From the NCBI GenBank assembly GCA_030340625.1, contig JAOPHQ010002355.1, forward strand, positions 21,713 to 85,712: a stretch of 64,000 bases of DNA. Direction: 5' to 3'. Positions 1 through 64,000 of the stretch are shown piece by piece; position 1 is the stretch's first letter, and the number at the start of each line of letters is the position of its first letter. The position numbers and the translations under genes were made by a program. Under the pieces are notes generated by a model that saw only the letters and a list, made by a program, of their open reading frames with translations, made no database searches and was not told where the DNA came from. The DNA comes from Merluccius polli (Eukaryota > Chordata > Actinopteri > Gadiformes > Merlucciidae).

Positions 1-3000
1 CCCCCACACCACCCGCCCACCACCCCACACACCCACACACACCTCACTTATTGGTCATCACACATCCTTCAGTGCCTTTCCTTGACAGCTGGTCGATCTC
101 ACGGCTTCACTCTTTATAGAGCTTTATGAAACGTAGTCCATACATTATCAAATTGTTTTTCTTTATTGCTGTCTTCTGACATTGTCCTTTCGATATTCAA
201 ATAATATTTCATTAAACTTTTCCACTTTTCAAACGATGGTGCTTCTTTATTTTTCCAATTTTGCAAAATTAACTTCTTATAAACCAGTGAGGAGAAAGTA
301 ATTTGCCACCCCATTGGGTATCTTATATTTTCAATATTTTGAAAGAGGCAGATCTTTGGTGTGAGCACAAACTCACGATTGAAAATTCTTGACATCCACT
401 TCTCAATTTGTTCCCAGATTGCTCGAATTTTTCTGCAGTACCAAAAGGCATGGATGAGGGAATCACTTTGTGTGCTACATTTTACACATTTGTCCGGATA
501 GTTGCTATCAAATTTATGTATTTTATCTCTAGTGTAGTGTATTCGTGTCATTACTTTATATTGGATTAGTTGTAGGTTTTCATTTGTTGTGAGCCGCAAA
601 CATTCCTTCCACCTTCTCCCCCCATCTTTCGTGTCTAAGTCTACATTTCATTTATTATATATATTTTCTTATAATTTTTCATTGCTTTCAGCATTAATAA
701 GGATGTCATATGTAGCCCCTATTAATCTCCTCTTTTTATCCCCTTCCTTTTTCAAAACTTCCCCTATTTCTGTAGCTATTCCATAATTGAGGGCCATATT
801 CTCCCTTATCCAATTTTTCAGTTGCAGGTACCTAAACATTTCCGTATCTTTTAGTCCATATTTATCTTTTAGTTCCTGATATGAGCATATTGATCCTTGG
901 TTTATGATATCTGCTATTGTTTGGATTCCTAAGATCTTCCATGTTCCCCAACTAAGTTTTGTATTTTGAATCATTATTGAAGGGTTGTTCCATATCTGTA
1001 TATGTCTTGGAATTTCTATTTCATGTCCTATTTGCTTTTCTATTTTATTCCAGGCATTTAATGTACTGTTGATTATGAAGTTTGCAGTAATACACTTTTG
1101 ATTGGAGAAAAGGGTGGATAGGTAATTTTTAAGTCTTAACTGATGATTTTCAATATCTATCCATGAGCTTTCATTTGCATTATGTATTATATGGTCAATA
1201 TAAAACATTTGAGTTGCACGGTGATAGCATTCTAAATTGGGTAGATTTAAACCTCCCTCCTCCTGTGAGTAATACAATAGTTTTCTCTTTAATCTATGAG
1301 CTTTATTTGACCAAATGAAGGACGATAGAATTGCATTAGCCTCTTTAAAAAATGCTTTTGGCGGAGTAATTGAAATAGTTTGGAATAGGGTTAGGGTTAA
1401 AAATGTTGGCAGCCACATCATCTTAAACAAATTTATTCTACCAATTATATTTATTTTCAGGTCCAACCACTTTTCCATGTCTTTCTTTAGCCCTTTAAGT
1501 AATGAAAGAAAGTTGTATCTGTAAAGTTGTGATTTATCTGTGCTGATGTGGCAACCAAGATATTTAATATTCCGTATTTGGACTTTAAAATGTTCGCAGT
1601 TTTCCAAATTATTCATGCTTTTATCTATTACTAATAATTAATTTTTTTAATGTTCATTTTATACCCAGATAAAGTAGAAAAATGTGTTAGTATTTCAATT
1701 ACACTTGGTATGGATGTATTTGCTTTATTTAAGTAAAGTAATAAATCATCGGCATAAAGACTGAGTTTGTATTCACGCTTTCCAATAGTAATACCTTGTA
1801 TGTTATCTGTCTCTCTTTATTTTTTGAGCTAATGGTTCTATTTCTAATGCAAATAAAGATGGTGATAAAGGGTCTCCCTGGGCTGTGCCTCTATTTAATG
1901 GAAATGAGTCTGAGAGAAATCCATTTGTATATACTTGTGCCATTGGTGACTTATAAATTGTCTTAACCATATTTATAAATTCTTCTGGGAAACCATAAAC
2001 TTCCAGCACTTTAAATAGGTATGCTATCTCAAGCCGATCGAAGGCTTTTTCTGCATCTACAGCCATAAGTGTAAAGTCTATTTTATTTTTCTTTGCATAT
2101 TGTATTAATGACAAACAAGTTCTAGTATTGGTTCTTAAATCTCTATTCTGTATAAATCCCGTCTGGTTTTGATGAATGATCGCGGGTAAAATTTGGGAGA
2201 GTCTATTATTTATAACTTTAGTAATATTTTTTTTATCACAATTAATTAGGCTAATAGGTCTATAATCCGCAGGAGTTTCGCAGTCTCTTCCTGGTTTTGG
2301 TATTACAGAGATAGTTGCTTGGTACATTGTTTGAGGGAGTGTATGTTCCTTTTGGGCCGAGTTCACTACTTAAAAAAAGGGGCTCAATACTTGACATAAA
2401 TGTTAAATAAAATTCGATTGGGATACCATCCATTTCTGGGGCCTTTTTTAAAGGGGATGTTTTAATTGCAGATTTAATTTATTCCCAAGTAATGTCTTTC
2501 CTAAGTTGTTCCTTTTGTTCTGCTGTTAGATATTTTAAATTAAGTGATTTAAGGAAGGGAGTGGGGTCTGATTCTTTTAATTCTGATGTATATAGATTCT
2601 CGTAGTACACTTTGAATTCATTATTAATCATCTGATTGTTTGTATAGACTAAGTCTAATTTTTTATTGATATGGGTTGTCTCTTAACTACTTTTTTGACT
2701 AATGAGGCTAAATGTTTACCTGATTTATTAGCTGAGATATAATCAAGTTTATTTGAATTATGTCTAAAGTCATTAGCTTTTTGTAGTAACAAATTATCCA
2801 GATTTAATTTACTTTCTTGAATTTCTGTCAACACAGTACTACTAACTTGGGTTTTATGTTGTTTCTGTAGTCTATTTATTTGTTCGGTCAATTTATTTAT
2901 TTCCTTATCCAAGTTCTTTTTAGCTGTGAATCCTAGCACTATTCCCCTTATATATGCTTTAAATGTGTCCCATATTATACCAATTTCCGGTCTATTTTCA

Positions 3001-3050
3001 GGGTTCCCAACATTAACATCAGTTTGAATAAATAAATCAATATGGTTTGG
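1..3050 (-). mobile_element. L1-like LINE, 5'-truncated and frameshifted
   Basis: Reading down from 3050: linker after the endonuclease (2655-3036, IIWDTFKAYIRG), reverse transcriptase (1803-2366, with YRPISLINCD, MAVDAEKAFDRLE and GTAQGDPLSPSLF), the YADD catalytic motif in a separate frame piece (1745-1756), the post-RT domain (669-1616) and the C-terminal Cys-rich domain (114-599, CVKCSTQSDSLIHAFW). The endonuclease is absent, so the copy is 5'-truncated. Its 5' end abuts the sequence at about 3050 inside the gene fragment described next. Stops and frame changes make it inactive. The 3' end is near or below position 1. Confidence 0.9.
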
Positions 3051-5667
3051 ATACAGTGTCACTGCCTGTCAAAGCATGGAACATTGGAAGGGCACATGAC
3101 ATCTCTGGTCCAAGGCATGCAGCTATTTGGTGGTTTGCCAGGTAGCGAAAGCTCTTGCCAGTTCTAAATGCTAGCCACAGTTCACGACCAACAGCTAAGA
3201 CCACAACATCAATGTCAACAGTGCAAATGAGGGTGGTGGCCATGCTGTGCAGCAGCATATGACTATTAGGGATGAGCGAGTACAGCATTATCTGTATCTG
3301 TTAACCATATGAATTATCTGTATCTGTATCTGTACTCGGAGTGGGCGGGGCCTACCCCGGAAGTGGGCGGGATTTAACCCGGAATTGTCCTGACATGAGC
3401 GAAGTTTTAACCGGTATGTTCTTTTAAGCATGCAATTGATATGGGTTGATCAGAAATTGTTATTTATTGCTGATTAGAAAAGTATTTACAGGACAGCATC
3501 AGCATTGGAAAAAAAAAACTCTGACGACCGGCAGGGAGAGGGAGAGCGAGAGAGTGTGTGTGTGTGTGTGTATGTATGTGTGTAGCTTGATTTCCAATAT
3601 TTATACCACTACTAGCTTTATTTTTTCACAAAATACAGCAAGAAAGTGTCGGACACCGTGCGTGAAGTAAAAAAAAACTGGTTAGAGCCAGGCAGCCAGA
3701 TGACGGTTAAAAAAAGAAAAAGAAAAAAAAAAATCTCCGACAGGCAGAGACGCAACGCGAGTCGGCACCACGTCTGAACGAACCCGCGTTTACCAGAACT
3801 CTACTGGTTCATAAGTAAGTACCAACCTAACTAATAACAAACCTGAAGCTGAAGAAACCCTAAACATTAACGGAAAACGACCCGCGAACCTGAGTGACTG
3901 AGGGAGGGACAGAGAGCTGTTCTGTGTGTGAGTGATCAAAGCGACACAACAACACATCTGCATTGTGTAGGGGAGGGGCGCTGTAGCCTATCACAGAACG
4001 CTGACACAGTCAGCTACCCAATGAGGATTTTCATTCAATCCGAGCACAGATATTGACTCGTATTACTCGTATAATACTCGTACTTGTGACAAATGTATAA
4101 CCGCACATATGTATCAACAGGCTGTAATATATACACATAGCCACTAGGGAATAGAAATAAATATATAAGTTGTATTAACCGCACCTGGCCACCAGATGGC
4201 AGCACACATAATACACTGGGGGCGGGCGCTCAACACTAGCCAATCAGAGCATAGTATGCGTCATAGAGGCCACGCCTGCCCAGGTACTACCAAACCACAC
4301 ATCTGGGGGAAGAGCAGAAATCCCCAGGCAGCGTATCTATTAGATATCCAGCTAAGGGTAGCTCCACACGTGAACTATACATACCTCTCCTTTTGCTTCA
4401 TAGATAATATACCTAAAGCTAAACAAATAAAGTGAGTTAAAAGCGATCCTGTGTCGGGGGGCCTTCTTCCTCAAAGAACATCACTACATACTCGGCAAAA
4501 GTGCTTTATCCGTACCGGATACTCGTTTCAGCCAAGTATCCGGCTCAACTCTAATGAGTATCAACTTCTTCATAGCTGCATGGGGCCAGGGTGTGGAGAT
4601 CCTGCAGTCGCTGTGCAGCCTTCAAATCAGTGAGGACAACTTCCTTGTCTTCCTCACATGATGCCTGAAAGAGGACCTTGGACAGGAAACTGAATAGTTC
4701 TGTCTTGAAGGTGTCAACCCACAGAAAGGTCTGCCCTTCCCAACCACACGTCTCCTTACACCCTTTCCGCACTTGGCTCTTGATGTGCCTTTCAGGGAGT
4801 CATCCTTGTAAGTATCCCAAATGAGGTCCACACGTGACACACTGCGCAGCTGAGAAGAGATATATGGGAGGAATACCTGCTGGGCATATTCATCAAATGT
4901 CTTGGCACCTGCTGGCTTCATCATCTGAATGATGGCAGCTCCATCAGGAACTACACAGGTAGCATCAGGGGCTTTAGTCTTAGCTGGAGACAGGTCCTCC
5001 AGGCATGTCAGAAGGTCACTCTTGGTCCCAAGTCGTAATCTTCCTCCATCGGAGAGTGCTGGTGGCCATGCTTGGTTCTTATGCTGAAAGAATAATCTGC
5101 AATCTCTTTGCTGTCAAGAACAAGCAGGTCTTCGCTTTCCTCTTTGAATGGGTTGCCCAGTTCTTCCATTCCATTGACGAGTGAATAGACATCTTTCCTA
5201 AATGCTTTCTGCACACTTGCTGTCTGATCATGGTGGAGCACCTCATCTCATCTTCCCTTGAGCTGGTGTGCATGTTGCAGCTGTGCAAGTCCTCAATCAG
5301 CGCTGCAACCTCAGGGCCAGCTACCATCCACCGCCTGAGGGCACTAGGGTTGTCTGTAAGACCTACCGCCCCTCCATCACTCTTGATGCAAGCATTATTC
5401 TGCTCATCTGGGTGTCTTGTTGGTAGTTCAGTCATGTCATGGAGATGAACTGGGATCCAGCGGGCATAGTTGGTATGGACCACAGCAAAGAACCAGGGGA
5501 TGAGTTCTGTCAGAGCATCGATGTACATGCTGAAGGAGGACTGCCGCAGGGATCGCACATAGACCAGTAAACACAGCTCCAATGCCATGACTGTTGCCCA
5601 GTACTGGAATTGAGGGCGGCTCTCTTCCCTCTTTGAGCACCATTGTCAAACCCCAAAGGCTCATCAT
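3050..5667 (-). pseudogene. Decayed copy of an uncharacterised dispersed gene family (possible PIN/FEN-like region)
   Basis: Four reading-frame pieces follow one another on the minus strand: 5588-5200 (YIDALTELIPWFFAVVHTNY, ARWIPVHLHDM, EQNNACIKSDGGAVGLTDNP), 5241-5080 (HHDQTASVQKAF, ELGNPFKEESEDLLVLDSKE), 4924-4554 (AKTFDEYAQQVFLPYISSQL, KGVRRRVV, APCSYEEVD) and 3260-3050 (VDIDVVVLAV, GRELWLAFRTGKSFRYL, ALPMFHALTGSDTVS). I recognise this order from many-copy hypothetical proteins of fish and cnidarians. The VDIDVVVLAV and FHALTGSD segments recall the acidic motifs of PIN/FEN nucleases, an inference. Frameshifts, a hAT insertion (3267-4553) and truncation by the L1 at 3050 show it is dead. 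Confidence 0.6.
3267..4553. mobile_element. hAT-type non-autonomous transposon, 1.29 kb
   Basis: Ends are TAGGGATGAGCGAGTAC on the left and the complement of TAGAGTTGAGCCGG on the right. It is flanked by 8-bp target duplications atgactat (3259-3266) and atgagtat (4554-4561), one mismatch. It splits a reading frame that is otherwise continuous (SYEEVD then MLLHS). No transposase frame is visible. Internal sequence from about 4130-4500 recurs inverted at 50910-51345. Confidence 0.85.
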
Positions 5668-6363
5668 TGCAATCTTTTGAAACTTAAAAATGCGCTATTA
5701 AGTGTCTATAATCAGCACAAGTGATTTCATTGCTTATTATTAATATTATTGAAATTACATAGTTATGTGTACAGTGATATATTGGGGAGGACAAATTATA
5801 TTTTTCCCACAATGGGTGTTGTGTCCCCGTCCCCCCTGGGATTTTCGCCTATGCTACTAGTTGTACTATATTTATCAATGGGACGTCAACATTCTACATA
5901 AGTATAGGTATGTTACTTATGTGCTTCTGTACTTTTCTAAAAAAAAAAACAATGTTTGCTCTAGTATCTGACAAAATAATACTACGAGTATTGTTTTTAC
6001 TGATTCACGGCACTATATAATAAGATAATGAAATGACCAATTACTTTGTAAAGGTCCATAGAATGTGAGTGAGTATTTTATTTGGTTCTCAGGGCTACTA
6101 GGATCTAGATTATGTCCTGTTATTGCATGTGGGTCCAATGGGATAAGAAAGTTTGACCAACCGCTGGTGGCCATTTTGAAAAATGGCTGCCACGGCCACC
6201 AGGGTGCAAGTTTGGGATGGCCCAATATTGAGTTTTGTTCCCAATATATCTATCAACACATCTGCCAAATTTGGTGCTTTTATCACAAAATGAACAATTG
6301 TTATGCAATGTTGAGTTATGCCGTCCCACTATAAAAAAGAATAGGAATAACAGAATAAAATTG
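5668..6363. other. Non-coding spacer, repeat-like, no gene seen
   Basis: AT-rich sequence. From about 6020 to 6260 it resembles an interspersed repeat (inverted words GGTGGCCATTTTGAAAAATGG). I see no exon, RNA gene or intact element. Confidence 0.4.
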
Positions 6364-8520
6364 ACTAAAATAAATAAATAAATAAATACAACATCAGTTA
6401 AAAGCCAAATTAAATAGGTGGGTCTTGAGCCTATTTTTAAAAATATCAACACTCTCTGCGGCCCTCAGGTCCTCTGGCAGGCTATCTCACAGACGGGGGC
6501 CATAGTACTGAAAAGATGCCTCACCGTAGGTTAGTGTTTTAACTTTGGGGATTATTAATAGGCCAGTGCCGGAGGATCGAAGGGCGCATATGGTAGGGAG
6601 AGTTCATATGGTAAAAGCAATTCTGAAAGATAAGAAGGTCCAAGACCCCTAAGACATTTAAAAACCATTAAAAGGACCTTAAAATCAACCCTAAGACACA
6701 CAGGGAGCCAATGCAGTGATTTTAAAACCGGTGTAATATGTGCCCGCTTTCTGGTCTTCGTCAGCACACATGCTGCAGAGTTCTGTAAAAGTTGTAAACC
6801 TGAGATATTTCTTTTTGGAAGACCAGAAAGCAGGGCATTACAGTAGTCAATACGACTGGAGATAAAAGCATGCATTAGTGTCTCCGTGTTAGTACGAGAG
6901 AGAAAGGGGCAGACTCTGGCTATGTTCTTTAAATGGTAAAAACCTGTTTTTGTTACATGTTACATATGTGGAATAAAATTGAGCTCAGAGTCAAAGATGA
7001 CGCCCAGATTCTTTACCTGATCGGATGGATTTAAAGACAGTGTTTGACGTTTTAATAAAAGTTTCTCTCTCTGCACCTTAGGATCAATAATTAAAACCTC
7101 AGTCTTGCCCTGGTTGAGCTGTGAGGAGTTTTCTGTCATCCAGGAATTGATGTCTAAAATACATTAGAAAGGGCATCAATTGGCCCTGTGTCATCAGGGG
7201 ACATGGATATGTACAGCTGCGTGTCGTCCACATAGCTGTGAAAATTGATACCATGCCCCCTGATGACATTTCCCAGAGGGAGCATGTATAAATTAAAAAG
7301 TACAGGACCTAAAATTGAACCTTGGGGCACACCACATTTAATTTCATGAATCTTTGAGGAGCATGAGTCCAAACCTATGAGAAATTTTCTATCCGTGAGA
7401 TAAGAACTAAACCATTGGAGGACAGTACCAGAGAGGCCGACCAGGTGTCTTAGTCTGTTTAAAAGAATCGGGTGATGTACTGTATCAAAGGCAGCGCTTA
7501 GATCCAGTAGCACAAGGACTGTAAGCTTGTGTGAGTCCAAGTTGCACCTAAGATCATTAACAATTTTCAATAGTGCAGTCTCTGTACTGTGGTTCGTCCT
7601 AAATCCAGATTGAAATTTCTCAAAAACAGAAAGGTTACTTAAAAAATCATTCAACTGAATAAAAACAAGTTTTTATAAAATGTTACTTAAGAATGGTAAG
7701 TTGGACACTGGTCTATAGTTATTAAGAACATTAGGATCCAAATTGTTCTTCTTAAGAAGGGGTCTCACTACTGCCGTTTTAAGGGCAGCAGGGAAAGTAC
7801 CCGTCTGAAGAGAATGATATTCAAGAGCTCATCTTCAAAGAATCCATAAAACGTTTTAAAAAGTGATGTGGGAATAGGATCTAAAAGGCAAGTTGTTGGT
7901 TTTACTTGGGGGGGAAAACTCTACCAAGCATCTCTGCATCAACCAGGGCAAAACTGTCCAGTGTTTCCTCGGTTAAAAACAAGCATTCTAAGGTATTAAA
8001 AACAGTATTTTGATTAGATGAAATAGAGGATCTTATACAATCAATTTTGCCCCTGAAGTGGTCTGCAAAGTCCTCACAAAGGGAGTCTGTAGGAGAGTTT
8101 TGATATCTGTTAAAATCAGGGTTGATTAGAAGATAAATAGTATTAAATAGGATGTTTGGGTTATTTTTATGATCAGTGATTATGTTGGTAAAATAGCTAT
8201 TTCTTGCATTCCTGAGAGCATTGTTGTAACTTTTTAATTGCTCACGGTATATTTGTTGATTAATTGTTCATTTATTTTTCCTCCATTTCCGTTCAGCTAC
8301 CCTGCAATTTCTTATCAATTTTTTGATCTCATTTCTCCACGGGGCTGTCGGTTAGGCAGTACTTTCTTGGTGGTTAGAGGAGCTACGAGATCAAGTGTTG
8401 ATTCCAGTTTCTTAGTAAAATGTTCAAAAATAAAATCGCAAGGTGCAGGTGCAGTAGCTGAGGAATGCTTACCCAAGATTTCAATAAAATTTGCAGCCAC
8501 TTCTGAGGTAATATAGCGTT
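6364..8520 (-). mobile_element. L2-like LINE with AAAT-type 3' tail
   Basis: Minus-strand order: endonuclease-to-RT linker near 8500-7660, RT core at 7154-7654 (FRTNHSTETALLKIVNDL, LLDLSAAFDTVHHPILLNRL, GVPQGSILGPVLF, YVDDTQLY) and the C-terminal region at 6555-6875 (SRIDYCNALLSGLPK, LKSLHWLPV). The tail of repeated taaa units at 6364-6389 marks the 3' end. Frames are broken between the pieces. Its upstream end lies about 35 bp from the donor of C3 exon 41. Confidence 0.88.
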
Positions 8521-8555
8521 TCCTGACTGTTCGTATGAAGCAGACAAACACTTAC

Positions 8556-63315
<54,760 letters not shown>

Positions 63316-63377
63316 CTTCACGACTGAACACAGGTCTGCTGTCTATGTAGTCTGTGGGTCTCTCAATGACCCTGCTT

Positions 63378-63383
63378 CTTATA
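63378..63383 (-). promoter_or_regulatory. c3: Candidate TATA box of C3
   Basis: On the minus strand AAAAAGTATAAGAAGC lies 63-68 bp before the start codon. This would give a 5' leader of roughly 35-40 nt if transcription starts 25-30 bp downstream. No experimental support; inference from position and sequence. Confidence 0.45.
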
Positions 63384-64000
63384 CTTTTTATTCCTCATCG
63401 ATAATCCCCTAAACACACCCCTTTGGCACCATCCCTTGTTGCCTGAACCCTGTCCTGCGGAAGAGGGACACTCAATTTCCGAGCAAGCAGTTAAGCAACC
63501 CATTGGCACTGATAACCAAAATCCCAGAGGTCAGTGATCAGTGGAGTATTTTGGCCTATTTAAAACCCTGGGGGGGGCTGGATACCTAGTGACAGGCCTA
63601 TGTGTACATTGTCAATCAAGAGAGAAAATTATTAACTGAAATAAGCAGCAAGAAATTTCTTGTGTGTTGTAGAGGAGACTTCTGAAGCTTTTCAAAATAG
63701 TTTGAAAACTAATAACACGAGAGTGCCAATACTTTAATAGATTAAAGCTTGTGTCCTTTATGTGTATGTAACTTATTAACTTATTATTTGTCCAAATTAA
63801 TCTGTTTTGAATATATTTCCTAGATTGTTTTTTTTTTAACCTAATATTATATTACAATATTATCATCAGTGTTAGTCATCTTAACTTAAAAAAAGTAATT
63901 AGTTACAAATTACTCCTCCCAAAAGTAATTGAGTTAGTAATTCAGTTACCTAATTGTAAGAGTAATGCAAAGTACTGTGGCGTTATTCTCAAGTTTATAC
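63384..64000. other. C3 upstream flank, with transposon end near 63870
   Basis: The 5' flank of C3. No second gene seen. From about 63870 on, alternating AGTAATT/AATTACT words resemble the terminal part of a common hAT-type fish element. It is cut by the window edge. I did not find transcription-factor sites I would defend. Confidence 0.4.

Overview
The window is vertebrate nuclear DNA, almost certainly from a teleost fish. It holds one multi-exon gene with GT-AG introns. The rest is packed with fish-type transposons: V-SINE, L1- and L2-like LINEs, DIRS, Ty3/gypsy chromoviruses, Harbinger, many hAT-like MITEs and (TA)n/(CA)n microsatellites. There are no operons, no ribosome binding sites, no CRISPR array and no prokaryotic signal.

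The only host gene I can support is complement component C3, on the minus strand. It starts at ATG 63313-63315 and runs down to 8556. By reading splice sites and codon phase by hand I placed 41 coding exons totalling 4,654 nt, or 1,551 codons plus one base. All are phase-compatible and none contains a stop. They encode, in order, a signal peptide, the MG1-MG6 beta chain, an RKKR processing site, a 77-residue anaphylatoxin (C3a), MG7, CUB, the thioester domain with GCGEQ, MG8 and most of the C345C domain. The last two exons expected from mammalian C3 are not found. They probably lie below position 1, beyond the LINEs that fill 1-8520. The residue collinear with the catalytic histidine of human C3 is Asp, so this looks like one of the non-His C3 isoforms that teleosts carry.

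Layout from low to high coordinate: 1-5667 is a 5'-truncated L1 inserted into a decayed copy of an uncharacterised gene family, which is itself split by a 1.3-kb hAT element. 6364-8520 is an L2 LINE. 8556-12483 holds C3 exons 41-32. 12682-18091 holds a hAT MITE, a 1.4-kb DNA transposon and a DIRS retroelement ending about 25 bp from exon 31. 18116-29845 holds exons 31-17 among hAT-like, DIRS and LINE debris. 29846-44376 is intron 16 (14.5 kb), filled by two gypsy elements in opposite orientation, a LINE with a MITE in its catalytic codons, and an L1 split by one of the gypsies. 44377-49128 holds exons 16-11 with small MITEs and a telomere-like palindromic element. 49129-57626 is intron 10 (8.5 kb), with a V-SINE, hAT and mariner-like MITEs, a three-level Harbinger-in-hAT nest and L1 ORF1 debris. 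57627-63315 holds exons 10-1. 63316-64000 is the upstream promoter side.

C3 is the central complement effector. The transposons contribute no intact second gene: every transposon reading frame I examined is frameshifted, deleted or interrupted. Apart from C3, the points most worth attention are a GC-rich module (TGCGCGATTGTTGACGG plus poly-G) carried by several unrelated MITEs, the dated nesting orders, and the unusual C3 residues.
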